DNA of 64,000 nucleotides from assembly GCA_907163375.1 (NCBI GenBank), contig CAJQUW010002139.1:112582-176581 (forward strand), in the 5' to 3' direction. Position numbers and translations under genes: made by a program. The notes below the pieces were generated by a model. The model worked only from the letters and a program-made list of their open reading frames with translations, made no database searches and was not told the DNA's origin. Positions 54,501 through 64,000 of the stretch are shown here, in pieces; the first letter of the stretch is position 1; each line of letters starts with the position of its first letter. This stretch comes from Prostheceraeus crozeri. Lineage: Eukaryota; Platyhelminthes; Polycladida; Euryleptidae.

Positions 54501-57500
54501 TCACACAGTAATGACTTCATCATTGCAGATCAACTACTGTCTTATCGATCTTGATAATTATGCAACCGCCAATTCATGTAGTGAACATTTGGAGTGGGCA
54601 TCAATGAAATAATGCCGCATAGCATTCACTACAATATCAACCTCATATCGTATACTTTCCATTTTCGATTTCTGTCCAGAGAAATCCATGGATAAGTCAT
54701 GCAATTTCAAGGGCCATCGATAATAGAGCCAAGTTCAATCATGTGTCATCTAGGACCATAGAAATAAATTGTATCTGAAGTTTACTAAAAATGGAAATTG
54801 ACTTCAAGTCGCGACATCGCTGGAATAATTAAGTTGGGGCATGAATCACCAATGAAAAGCTTAGATTTGCACATGGAATTGTTCTAACCAGCGTTTCCAA
54901 TTGCCGAGCGGAAATTTTCCGCGCAGCACACAGATTTCTGCGTAGGGATCTAGATTCACCTCACCGGAGATCACGGTGTCATTTTTGAAATTTCCTAGAA
55001 GATTTTTCTTCACATTCCTGTGTAATTCGACCTCTATATTCCGAATATGATGGTTAAAACATCATCCATCGAGGGTTTATCGAGAAAAAGTCAAATATTC
55101 AAAATGGCGGACATTGAAACCGAAACTGCACTGCGTGTGATTCTATAAAAAATTCATAGAATATTTTCTTCACATTCCTATGTAATTTGACCTCTAGATT
55201 CCGAAAATGATGGTTAAAACATCATCCATCGAGGGTTTTCGAGAAAATGTCAAATATTCAAAATGGCGGACATTGAAACTGAAACTGTACTGCGCGTGCT
55301 TCTATCAAAAAAATCCTTGAAGATTTTATTACTCACATTCCTATGTAACTTGACACAGACTGCAAGTATGATGGTTCAAAAATCATCCATCGAAGACTTT
55401 TAGCACACTGAAAAGCGTTTCTCCGGAAATTTGAATAATTGGCTGAAGGAATGCCACAAAAAAGGAACAACATCTCGAGAAAAGTTTCAGTAGTGCGCGC
55501 AAACTCCTCAAAAATGTTGAAAATTTTCGCTCGATTACAAAAATCGATATTTTGCCTTTCGCATCAGCTTTCTGAAGTTTAGGATGATGTAGTTACCGAA
55601 TGTTTCGGTAATTATTTGGACGAGAAGTTTTGCGGATATATTGACAAGTTTTGCAATGACATTTTAGTTATAAATTGTTCAATTACACCCAAGATCCATT
55701 GCATTTTTCATCATGCGACCGAATTTTGTTTGTCGAGGTACCAAGGACTGGGGATATCAGTAAACAGTTCAGCGAAATATTGCGTTCAAATTTCGATTCC
55801 ATTTGGCAAAATGACAATGTATGAGAGATACTGCTGATCCGAAATTTACCAGAAAACTCCTGGCCGCTGTATGAGCCTACAAGGGAAGGCATTTGTAGAA
55901 TATGTTGGAGCTTGTATAACCTTTTGATAATTATGAATATTATAATGTTTTTCTTATTGTAATAGAGCCTGTTATTTAACCTAATGCCGAAGAAAAAGTA
56001 GAAATATTTTCAGAATTATTTATGAGCAAATTATGAAATGGACGACCCTGAATATTGCAATTTAAGATAATTTTACAGGAATTGTACCGTAACTAATGTC
56101 ATTGGGTAAGGATCTGTCCCTTTCTAACGGTCCTTTCATGTTTCATGAATTCAAAAGTAACATAGTTCTATCATTTCTGCAATTACATGCTTTATTGGTA
56201 CTTAAAGCTGATTTAAATAACACATGAAGGTGATTGTTGGAAAGCTGGCAATTAATAATAGGCCTATAATCCTTAGATCAACAATATTTCTTTATGAATT
56301 TTGTATTCTAATTCGTGATTTTTTCTCAAAAAGCCTTCGATGGACAATGTTTTAACAATCATATTCAGAGTCTAGGGGTCAACTTACACAGGCATGTGAA
56401 GAAAAATCTTCTATGAAATTTCAAAAATGACACCGCACTCTCCGTGACACCGTGAGTTGTTAAACAAGCATGCCGACCTAATTTTGAAAAAGGAAAACAT
56501 TTCGAAGAATCTTCCACGGATGGGGCTATATAACAACTGCATGGGCTTTACTTTGTTCATGTGGTAAACAATTGTTACTGGAAAAGATTGATCATGCAGA
56601 TGGGTGGTGACTGGTGAGCATCTAGCAATTGGAAAAAACCGCTGTTTAGTACATAAGAGACAAATGAAATTCACGCATTTTCGAAAGAAAATCTTAACCT
56701 CTTAACAGTCTCATCAAAAAAACTTTTTCGATGGTGAGTTGAGACTCATGGTTATGGTAACATGCCTCAATGGTTTTCTTGAAACATCTACAACAAGCAA
56801 CTGCGTTGTGGATCAAAGGAAGTCTCCTTCAAAAGCAAAACGTTTTCACATGCATTCAAAAAAAGTTCATAACACCAAAATTCTTCATTGAAATATTTGA
56901 GAGCGCAGAATATCAGCAAGCAGGTCACTCATCGACGCCGATGAGTGATCTGCTTGCTGATATTCTGAGCAATATTAATGATAGGAGTAGAACTGTGAAA
57001 AAACGCTTCGAATCGTACAGCTGATAAAGTCCGGATAAGTGGAAGTATTAGATTGCTGGTAAGCAGTCATTGTCTCATCGAGGATGATGAGAATATTCAA
57101 AAATAACGATTCATTGAAAAATAATGCATTAATTGAATGCTGCACACTTTTTTTAGCCGAAGCCATCGCCGGGTGCAATGATGCATCAGACATACTCAAT
57201 GATTTCATCAGAATATCAGATGTCTTCAGTTCTTCCAAAAAATTGCTTCACTCTCGGTTTTGATTTGGCTCGTTAATCAAGACAGCATCCTAGAATGACT
57301 GCCAACGAACTACGCATTTCCATGAATTTGACGTCAATTGTTTCTTTGAAAACAGTGTAACGCTTCCTTCGACAAAACAAACTTTTGGAAAGAATAGCCG
57401 CCCGAAAGCAAATGCGTCATGCAAGCAAATCGAAGAACGCCTCGTCGATGGAGAAACAAAAATGAATGGACTCAAGAAAAGTGGAATCTTATATGGACTC

Positions 57501-60500
57501 AAGAAAAAGGGAATCAGATAGTTTTTACTAGGGCTTTGGTAAAAGTAGGACAGAGTCCTGGAAAAGTCCGAGGCAGGCTAAAAAACCAAAGAACCAAGTT
57601 CGAGTCCGCAGCCCTCTACTGACGAATATTGTTTACACCTGCATCCACGAGAGGGACTGCGTTCAGAAGTGTCCTGGTCATGTATGGTGTGGGGAGCAGT
57701 TCGCTTTGACGGAGTGCGTCAACTTGTGCAATGCAATGAAAATGACGATTATCGGGAGTTCCAGATAATGCCCGATGTTGCGATGACCAGTCGACATATT
57801 TTGCAATACGATAGTACGCTATGCCACAGATTTACTTCGATTTGACATCACATGGACATGAAAGTCAAACGACGATTAACAGACAGGCTGATCTTACCTT
57901 AATTGAACAGATGTGGGATGATTTGAAAATATATATGAAACAGTTCAATTCAACGACCCTTATGATAACGATTTCGGCATCGGCTGGGCAGCAATATCAG
58001 ACGAAAAACATCAGGTGTCTGTGACTCTTTATGAAAGCATGAACAGAGGAATTCAAGCTGTAGTTAATGCTCAAGGTGGAAACACGAGATACTGACTTTC
58101 TTTCTTAATGAACGTTTCACTCCTTATTGAAATTGTGATTCTTATAAACGTTACTTTTATTCTTTGAATCTGATGCTTTCAATCGGCTCATTCTTAAGCG
58201 GCTAAAATTACAAAAAATGGCATTTATCTATGGATTGAGAGAAAATATATTTTCTTTGACAGAATCATAAACGGTTCAGATATGAACATAAATGACAGGA
58301 GGAAATATGCTGTTTTAAAAAATTTAATGTAGGAGACTGATCTAGAGTAAGTACTTGCATAATTACTTATCAAAAAAACTTATGATTAAACTCATAAAAC
58401 TTATGGTTGGATGTTTATTTTTTCGGATTCACGCGAATTCTCGAATTTTGTATTCACATCTATCCCTGATTTCCGCGGACATTAAACATGTAAACAGGTA
58501 CGACACCAAGAGCTAATAAGTTATTGTAGTAACATTGGTGATGATCGTAATGAAACTACGAATCAGTTTTAATTCGCACTATTCAAAATAAATGAAAATC
58601 TACTCTGCGCGGAAGCGACCTAAATTTCCGCCGCGGACGATTCCTGAATTCCGCGCATCCGTGCAGCATTGGAAACGCTGGTTCTAACCCAATGATACAG
58701 CCGTTGACAACTATTTTGTAAAGTGTATACGAATCGTTTTTTTGTTCAACTCTTGTGTATAACATGAAGCTTACCTTCCATTCTAGAGATTACTAATTGT
58801 CATCAATTTCTATGTTTGGAACCATATTGATAAAGCTAACAAGTGATACAGAATCAGCTAGGAGTAGCGCTAGGTCAAAACATCAAGTATTTAGTCGCAT
58901 ATTCGCATCTAAGTAATTTAGGGAGCAGCCTGATTTCCCGACATTGCTGCTTCTAGTGCATCAACTGACAACGTCACAATTTATTCCTCTTCAGTTTCCA
59001 TTTCGTCGAATAACTATAATCTGATTTTAATGTATACATCAATAATCATATCCTAGGGATTAAAAGATTGAATAGTGATATCAATTTGCAAATAATGGTG
59101 AAGTTGTAGAAAATTCCAGGAGAACGAAGTGAATACATGCATTACCCAGTACCTTTAAACTCGCATCTTCGTTTCATGTTTCTTACATTAGTATCCGATC
59201 ATCAATAACCATTATAATTGTGCATGTGCATTTTTTGAAAAACCTATCCTATGTAAACCACTAAAGGCATAGATGGTTTTTCAAAGTTTGGTGAATTTTT
59301 AGAAATCTGCATGCAAGTATTGCGACGTTAATAGTTTTATCAAGAGGCTTACCTTAAAGAGCTGAAGAAATTTCAGATCTTCATAACAGCTATTTTCTTG
59401 CTCATCTGTTACCACAATGAACGTCTTGATTTCTTCTTTGCGTTGATAGAACGGCCATAGGCCGGCGGCGGGAGCCGTCGACCGTTGAGCAGTAGTGCTC
59501 ATCGCCATTGACAAAGCATCATTGGTCGTTTTTGGTATTTCGTCGGGAATCCAAAAATCATCGTTGAAGAATACCATTCGAGCATGAATGAATGCTGTGA
59601 ATAAAAGCTATAAGTCAATTTTACAAGGAATTCTATACAAATCATGCAGTAAAATGGAAGTGAAAGATGCATTCTATCAATCATGATCGTCTCTGCGTTC
59701 GGGACTTCCACAAAAGGGACACAGAAACTTGAAGATGAGGTTATCGTATGAATCGTGAAATATTTCTGCGTTTAGCTTAAAAATATAGGGTAGAGTAGGG
59801 TGAAATGGATACTTTTCAAAGAATTCATAGAATTTTCTCAATGTTTTCCATGTGCCACATGAATTTTGATAGCTAACCATCGCATTCTGTGTAACGGGTA
59901 TACATAAATTCATTTATTGCTCAAAAATGTATTTCTGGTCATTGTGAAAATTGCATGTTTTTAAAAACATCTAACATATACCCATTTCACCCCAACCATC
60001 GATTTTTAACTCAAGGCTGAAGTCCAGATGAGATATATGTCATCCATATCAATAAAGGTGCATTTTAGTTGTGATATGTGCATGTGCGCTTCATTGAATG
60101 TGAAAAATGTTTCGAATGCAAGGAACCAGCACTGCTTTTTGCAGACTAACATTGATGTAAAATTATTCTACTCGGCTTGCCGTCAGACAATTCACATACC
60201 CTTCAGTCTTAGGAAGTTTTTAGCTCTGAAACACGCATGGAAGGAAGCATGAAAGTGATGGTCCCAATAAACTCGATCGAATTCAATGATGAAGCCTGGT
60301 TTTCCGCAACATCTTCATACATGCAAATTGTCTTTGAGCAATGGAAACCTGAGTCGGCAATCAGCAGATTCCATGGTGGCACAGTGTTACATACAATTTC
60401 TCGAACATGTGCTAAAAAGTGCAAACCTCCGAATGAAAAGTTAAAGACGAAGGGGTTGTCAATACCCAAAAGGTTTTGGCTCTTATTAATCAGTAGGACT

Positions 60501-62673
60501 ACCTGTTTCCAGGAATCCAAAACGCGTGATCCTTTTCGAACATCAGAAATTATACGCACAACAAGGCTGGTGAAGTGTTAAACTGTTAACATCATCAGGT
60601 TTGAAATGTGTTGAAGATGAAGAAAGAAGTAATAATTGTGCGAAGAAAATGAAATCCATTGCTTTTGAAGAGCAGCAATGCAGATTGCAGACGATTAGCT
60701 GTGTATGGAGCCGCTGTCAAAGCGATTAAAAACCAATGGTGAGCGATAATGAGGACATTTCAGATGAAGATGCGAATGAAAAGGAGGATGCAGGCTTCCA
60801 ATATATCTAAGACTGGAAGCATGACGACTGGGCTGTTTTCAAATTTGAATAAAAGCTGACGGTGCATCGGTCGAGTAAAAGAGACAGACTATGATGTGCG
60901 TTGCAGTTTTCCTGCTACATTAAGGAAGCGAAGGTAGTCCAATGCAGTGTGAAACCTCTTGTTGATTTAAATATTGATCTGCATTTAATGTAAAAGATAT
61001 CATGGGCAATTTGATACCGCCAGTACGAAATAGGAAATTCCGAGGTCAAAATTTCAATGTCAATGACAATGCTAGATAGTGACACCCTTCAATTGCCTTC
61101 CTTGTTTCTCTGGCATTGAATTTTTCTTTAGATATATTCTTTATGATATCATACATTCATAAATATTTCATGAAGTTGCAATTTTTTGATGAAAGTTTCT
61201 AATAATATAACTTTTTTCTACCGACAATTCAGAAAGGTCGAAAATTAGACCGAATTACGACAATTCAGAAGTCAATTCTGTAAGAATGCTAACAAAATTA
61301 TCATTTAACCTGTTGATGAAAACAAATATTGCAACAGCCGACCTTTATAGTATGCCATGATAGTGATGCTTAACAATTTTCTGATAGTATTTTTTTAATA
61401 ATTCTCTCATATAGTGCTATCTTCTTCAAAAACTATATTTAGGACCTATTCTCCATTTTTTTTGAGAAGTGTATATTAAAACCATATTTCCAATCTCATT
61501 ATCGAATGGTGAAACAAAATATGATTGGAGAGCACGACAGCTCTTGGAACAATGTCCTATATAATTACTTAAGAGCTACAAAATTGTTCTATGGACAATT
61601 CCACAAAGACATCAACCGCTAATCCAATATCAAGCATACATGTGCAGCACACGTAGATGTAAATGATGCAATACACCGCTTCGAAGCTGTGTAGCAGCAC
61701 GTTTTAGAAATGCTAAGGAGTGGTCAGCTGTCAATACACTTACAAATCGCGGAAGAAACGTTATAAGATAAATTAAGTTACTACTTCAGGAAAAATAGTC
61801 TAGACATTTAAAATTCTGACTCGTATTTCAATTACATATTTCAATGTATTATTGACTCGTTGATTCAATCGACCAATGTTTCCAGCGATCAACTAGTAAC
61901 ATCTTTACGTAATAAAGCTCATAAACTGATTCGACGATATTTCTTTGCGGAGTTATTGAAGTCATAAATAGATCACTAAAATTATCGTTTTTTAAGGTTT
62001 ACAATACCTTTAGCGATTTTCTTTCAACAAAAATTCATTTATTTCTCTTATCTTGATTGTTCATCTTTTATTGTTCCATGATTTATCTATACATCACTTT
62101 TGCTTGGAGAAAACTTCTGGTGCAGCTTTGTAGTCATGACGTCGGACGCAAGACTGCATCTGACAACAGAATTTTTACGCAAATGGAAAGTAGTTTTCTT
62201 GATTTTTCATGAGGCAGAATGCTAGGCCTATTAAATGCATACTTTGCTGCTACCAAACTGCCTGTAACTATCGGAGTTGATAATGCTATCAATGAACATC
62301 TTTTAAAAATGCTGCTACAGGCATAATTGTCCGTCTACCGTGCTACAGACACTGTGAGGAAAATTTGTATTTCCTACATACTGCTAGGATATCAACATTT
62401 CAATAACAACTACAAGCGGTGGTGCTGTTTTGAAACCGTCAGGCATTTCTGGTCCACCCCTGCAAACCAAGTCCATTATATTTGATACATGACACCTCAC
62501 CTGTGAGTAATGAGGAAATGATAGTTGCCGTGCGAATGGCGACGCTCATGGAATAGGAGGCATCGGCTAGGACGGCAATTGGAGAGTCGACTGACAGACG
62601 AGTAGTGCGCAATTTCATTTCCGCAAAAGGAATCAGCTGTTCCAAAAAAGGTGGCTTGTTTTCTTCCATGGCA
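45211..62673 (-). CDS. von Willebrand A (VWA) domain protein, three exons, 5' end uncertain
   Basis: Minus-strand coding sequence 62673-62501, 59594-59353, 45522-45211, with GT..AG introns of 2.9 and 13.8 kb and consistent phases; 241 residues to a natural stop. It is a Rossmann-type VWA domain: PIAVLADASYSMS supplies the MIDAS DxSxS (Asp37, Ser39, Ser41), Thr97 in RSTAPAAG the second metal ligand, and VVTDEQEN (Asp121) the third. So a divalent metal and an acidic ligand should bind. No signal peptide or membrane segment is visible, suggesting an intracellular protein. An ATG in good context (GCCATGG, 62671-62665) lies at the second codon of the first exon seen, giving 240 aa; but that exon follows a splice acceptor, so either a 5'UTR exon or further coding exons lie beyond the window's right part. 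I do not know a name or function for the family. Confidence 0.85.
45821..46836 (-). mobile_element. Tc1/mariner element inserted in R1 at a TA
   Basis: Inverted termini CAGTATTGGCCAGAATG / CATTCTGGCCAATACTG flanked by TA (45819-45820, 46837-46838). The empty site is present in the other R1 copy near 16594-16600. 1,016 bases. Minus-strand remnants of a Tc1-type transposase fill it. Confidence 0.92.
46090..46600 (-). pseudogene. Tc1-type transposase remnant
   Basis: Minus strand reads GLWFLTEGTGNKAACQEILK (corresponding to the GxxxIEGTMN..YxxIL segment of Tc1 transposases), then after stops SITKHSPELNPIEN, the catalytic SPDLNPIE motif with the last acidic residue. The Trp and basic residues after it remain but several stop codons intervene. 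Confidence 0.75.
47833..47931. mobile_element. Hairpin MITE, family H, copy 2
   Basis: TATTCTATGAAGCCAGAAGG and GGGCAAGAAAATC on the left mirror GATTTTCTTGCCC and CCGGATTCATAGAATA on the right around a GC-rich centre (GGCCGCGAAGCGGAC). 99 bases. It lies next to the broken 3' end of Penelope copy A. Confidence 0.7.
47935..48786 (-). pseudogene. Penelope-like reverse transcriptase, copy A (partial)
   Basis: Minus-strand RT of a Penelope-like element: KVHKDNKPMRPIISTIGSA, motif A SYDVESLFTNIP, QIDGVSMGSP, and YARYVDDRIC with catalytic YVDD (48286-48275). The N-terminus and the GIY-YIG endonuclease are missing. Lesions: an A7 run shifts the frame before LCLFATSGQFLF (shared with copy B), and a G7 run (48373-48379, six in copy B) breaks the frame after GSP. 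Otherwise nearly identical to 50203-51040 in inverted orientation. Confidence 0.9.
49050..49146 (+). other. Penelope copy B leader with hammerhead-like hairpin
   Basis: TTGAGAAGT, a 5-base-pair hairpin (ACATT/AATGT, 49067-49081), then CGAAACGCGTTGAGGTC. This has the order core-stem-GAAAC seen in Penelope terminal ribozyme motifs, but the first core half deviates at two positions. The coding region starts shortly after (ATG 49147). Confidence 0.4.
49147..51086 (+). pseudogene. Penelope-like element ORF, copy B (N-terminus and RT)
   Basis: Starts at ATG 49147. The N-terminal 230 residues are Lys-rich and helical, as in Penelope proteins. Then an in-frame TAG (49834-49836), KRKDTKVCSFDKGNGLVIVN, the RT with YGTVKVHKD, SYDVESLFTNIP, QIDGVSMGSPLAPTLANLF and catalytic YVDD (50693-50704). 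The RT ends at ILKIFECNGYTKIF and there is no GIY-YIG endonuclease. Lesions: the TAG, an 8-base loss after KVHKDN (relative to copy A), and the A7 run shared with copy A. It is therefore not active, though very well preserved. It sits in the 13.8 kb intron of the VWA gene, antisense to it. Confidence 0.92.
51303..51336. repeat. (TA)n microsatellite
   Basis: A (TA)n tract just before the foldback element at 51343. Confidence 0.8.
51343..51673. mobile_element. Foldback MITE with arms of about 160 bases
   Basis: From GCGGGCAATTTCATAAATG to the mirrored CATTTATGGAATTGCCCAGC-type end, nearly the whole element is one inverted repeat; e.g. ATTAATCACTTATCAAATAT mirrors ATATTTGATAAGTGATTAAT. Only about 25 bases form the loop. 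No coding capacity. Confidence 0.85.
52117..52540. mobile_element. hAT-type MITE, family M2, second copy
   Basis: Termini GGTGCTTCCATTCTTCCCTC and GCAGAATAGAAGTACC relate to the copy at 31611; flanks GAATTGAT / GAAATGAT are an 8-base duplication with one difference. More diverged than the first copy, and inserted in the opposite orientation. Confidence 0.8.
52723..54224. mobile_element. hAT element with perfect 8-base target duplication, LINE inside
   Basis: Starts CAGGGGTGCGCAACCT, ends AGGTTGCGCACCCCTG, exact inverted copies; flanked by AACTAGTA (52715-52722 and 54225-54232). CGGCCG-rich subterminal parts. No hAT transposase found; most of the centre is a CR1-like LINE. Confidence 0.93.
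53175..53890 (-). pseudogene. CR1-like LINE 3' fragment with (ATT)n tail, nested in a hAT
   Basis: Minus-strand frame of 167 codons: MILNLNKCKQLIF, VTILGVLWYDTLSWGHHFDN, ASRRLHVLRVLKPF, RVVKRAHRIIC, the end-of-RT blocks of CR1-type LINEs (LNxxKCxxL, LGVxxDxxLxWxxH, ASRRLxxL). Beyond the stop the minus strand has AATAAA and then (ATT)n. 5' truncated near 53890, as usual for LINE insertions. The frame is still open, so the insertion is fairly recent. Confidence 0.88.
55007..55400. repeat. 160-base tandem repeat, about 2.5 units
   Basis: CACATTCCT(G/A)TGTAA recurs at 55011, 55171 and 55333, a period of 160-162 bases. Units contain ATCATCCATCGA(G/A)G and, in the first two, CAAAATGGCGGACATTGAAA. 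Inside the hAT-like element at 54889-58680. Confidence 0.88.
56905..56968. repeat. Near-perfect palindrome
   Basis: GCAGAATATCAGCAAGCAG and TCACTCATCG on the left are mirrored exactly on the right except one base, with a loop of about six bases. Arms about 29 bases. Both strands stay open through it. Confidence 0.88.
57380..58080 (+). pseudogene. Tc1-type transposase remnant inside the hAT-like element
   Basis: Plus-strand frames give SWSCMVWGAVRFDGVRQLVQ, the (S)xMVWG segment of Tc1 transposases, and LIEQMWDDLKIYMKQFNST, the PIExxWxxLKxxV segment with the final acidic residue. Upstream are weaker matches to the DNA-binding part. Several frameshifts and stops. Confidence 0.65.
59353..59594 (-). 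CDS. VWA protein middle exon
   Basis: Acceptor ttcacag lies above 59594; donor gtaagc starts at 59352. The first two bases complete the split codon (G|CA, Ala). Encodes FIHARMVFFNDDFWIPDE, the Thr ligand loop RSTAPAAGLWPFY, and FIVVTDEQENSCYEDLKF. Ends in phase 0. Confidence 0.88.
59788..59999. mobile_element. Possible MITE with GGGTGAAATGG ends
   Basis: TAGGGTGAAATGGATAC at the left is mirrored by ATACCCATTTCACCCC at the right; about 210 bases, just before unassigned frames. No target duplication confirmed. Confidence 0.4.
60028..61080 (+). other. Unassigned decayed reading frames
   Basis: Plus frames of 74 and 114 codons (60028-60252, 60237-60581) overlap in different frames, and an acidic stretch SDNEDISDEDANEKED follows at 60736-60790. 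This looks like a decayed transposon gene, but I do not recognise the family and would not treat it as a host gene. It lies in the intron between the first two VWA exons. Confidence 0.3.
61081..62500. other. Noncoding intron sequence of the VWA gene
   Basis: AT-rich, no exon or repeat that I can support. Confidence 0.35.
62501..62673 (-). CDS. VWA protein exon with MIDAS DxSxS
   Basis: Acceptor gacctacag lies just above 62673 and donor gtgagg starts at 62500 on the minus strand. 57 whole codons, beginning AMEENKPPFLEQLIPFAEMK and ending TIISSLLT, with split codons at both ends. Carries the DASYS metal motif. Confidence 0.86.
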
Positions 62674-63713
62674 CTGTAGGTCAAGGAAATTCAGATTGAT
62701 AAATTTAATTATCAGACTGACAATCGAAGCAGAATATGAACTTTTCAGAATAGTAGAAGATCTCCACATATTACTGCGCAAAAGGAGCATTTATGAAATA
62801 CAGCAATTGGCTGGGATTATTGTCAATAACAGGCATTTCCCTATTTAGCGGATGCTGACTGTCAAGCATGCCAGTCTCAAAATAAGAAATGACGATTCAA
62901 TTTTTTACCTCTAAAAGGAAAAAGTTATGGTATTTCAGCGCTTCAAACTTCCTGAAGCTATTGCTTGAAGTTATATCATGACTTTTATGAAAATGTACTG
63001 TTGAGGGATTATTTCTTCACGCATGCAGATCAAGCCATAATTCAAGCGTCAAAATAATGTTTTCGGATGCAACAATTATAATGAGTCACGGAAACTAACA
63101 AAATAAATAACTCCTTACCTAACTTATTACATGTATCGAAAACTGAACGAAGTGTCGCCTTTCTCAGATTAAATAAAAAGTCAAAACGATTTTTCTATGT
63201 CGCAACCGGTCTTCCTGTTCAAGCCAAAAAATTTCCTCCCACCGATTTATACAGATCCGCTAACTTTTCAATAATCCTGCCGAAATGAGTAGCTTATATG
63301 GGCAATTCCCTGCGTTATCTACGTGACGAAAGCAAACTATAAATCCGTAATTTCTGACAAAAACATTTTCTGATATCAGAACTTCATGGAATATTGAAGT
63401 CCCCTACTCCAATCAATATCAGACACGAGTGGAGTTTAGCTCTTGTTTGATTTGTGATCTACACTCGAAAACATGCCGTACCATTCGTGCGTGACGCCAA
63501 AAAGGATATGGTTTTCCAGTAGGAATATGACACGCGGAATATAAAACACGAGCAATATGACATGGAGGCTAAAAGTAGCACACCATTATATATTTCCTCA
63601 AATCATAACGAACAATAATGGGGTCGAATGAATTCACGAGAAATACAGTGGGATCTAACTAATTCTACTATACAAGAAGTATATGTAATGGCTTGGGGCA
63701 GTGGTGCATAATG
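62674..63713. other. Upstream of the first recognised VWA exon; nothing recognised
   Basis: If the gene has another exon in the window it should be here on the minus strand and end in phase 2. I saw none that stays open. Confidence 0.35.
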
Positions 63714-63882
63714 AATGAGAAAAAGACACAAATCTCTCCCGAAAACTAAATGTATTGACGGATCAAAAATAAAGTAAATAGAAAATACAAAGTAAAATTC
63801 GGCAACACCGATTATTTTGTTTTTTTTTTATAAAAAAAAAATATTTATATATTTTGGGAGATTTGTGTGTCTTTTTCTCATT
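63714..63882. mobile_element. Short MITE with inverted ends
   Basis: AATGAGAAAAAGACACAAAT at the left is mirrored by TTTGTGTGTCTTTTTCTCATT at the right around an AT-rich centre with homopolymer A and T runs. About 170 bases. Confidence 0.6.
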
Positions 63883-64000
63883 TATATAAAAGTAGGCTAG
63901 AGAGTTCTGTACATAAGTGAAATTGAATATAACCATCTTATCATCTAATCTACACATATAATGATATGCAGCTACACAATTTGCGCATTTTACAACAATG

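Larger units (their letters stand above)
54889..58680. mobile_element. Large hAT-like element with perfect 8-base target duplication
   Basis: Starts CAGCGTTTCCAAT, ends ATTGGAAACGCTG, exact inverted copies; flanked by GTTCTAAC (54881-54888 and 58681-58688). 3.8 kb. Subterminal parts are rich in TTTCCGCG-type motifs on both sides. Contains a 160-base tandem repeat, a 60-base palindrome and a Tc1 remnant, but I recognise no hAT transposase. Confidence 0.9.
54757..58808. mobile_element. MITE family M1, second copy, split by a hAT element
   Basis: Left part 54757-54888 (CATAGAAATAAATTGTATCT ... GGGGCATGAATCACCAATG) and right part 58689-58808 (CTTACCTTCCATTCTAGAG ... ATCAATTTCTATG) together match the complete copy at 744-1012. 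The hAT at 54889-58680 landed inside it. Confidence 0.6.

Noticed and set aside
63113-63180. Upstream exon of the VWA gene on the minus strand (donor GTAAGG)
   Set aside because: In the required phase the codons before the donor include a stop.

Overview
The window is nuclear DNA from an animal, probably an invertebrate. Coding sequence is cut into short exons with GT..AG introns of up to about 14 kb, the bases are AT-rich, and most of the rest is decayed mobile DNA of animal-typical kinds (hAT, Tc1/mariner, CR1-like and other LINEs, a Penelope-like element, tRNA-derived SINEs, MITEs). I cannot name the species; no feature is lineage-diagnostic without a search. There are no operons, CRISPR arrays or bacterial signals.

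Two host genes face each other tail to tail. On the + strand, 2960-38873 holds nine exons of a PTPDC1-like dual-specificity phosphatase (525 deduced residues, intact HCxxGxxR site, TGA at 38871-38873); its 5' end lies before the window or in an unrecognised exon. On the - strand, 62673-45211 holds three exons of an intracellular-type von Willebrand A (VWA) domain protein with a complete MIDAS metal site and a natural stop at 45211. Exon phases agree at every junction in both genes, and both appear functional.

The introns and the 6.3 kb between the genes are layered transposon insertions. In order: a MITE (744-1012); a hAT-like element carrying a retroelement fragment (3238-4366); tRNA-SINEs (6606, 8165, 10110, 12340, 16118, 24118); a Tc1 remnant (12068); LINE fragments (14146, 23118, 27533, 28663, 30034); a 0.9 kb unknown repeat (16549) whose second copy (45767) is split by a Tc1 element at a TA; several hAT-like elements with visible inverted termini (20058, 21888, 33712, 39718, 52723, 54889); and a nearly complete TA-flanked IS630/Tc1-type element (35273-37105) with a twice-broken transposase and arrays of a subterminal repeat. 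A pair of Penelope-like copies in opposite orientation lies at 47.9-51.1 kb inside the VWA gene's large intron.

The observations most worth following are the subterminal repeat arrays of the IS630-type element, the two Penelope copies with one shared and two private frame lesions, the VWA gene family, and several nested insertions whose order can be read from target-site duplications.
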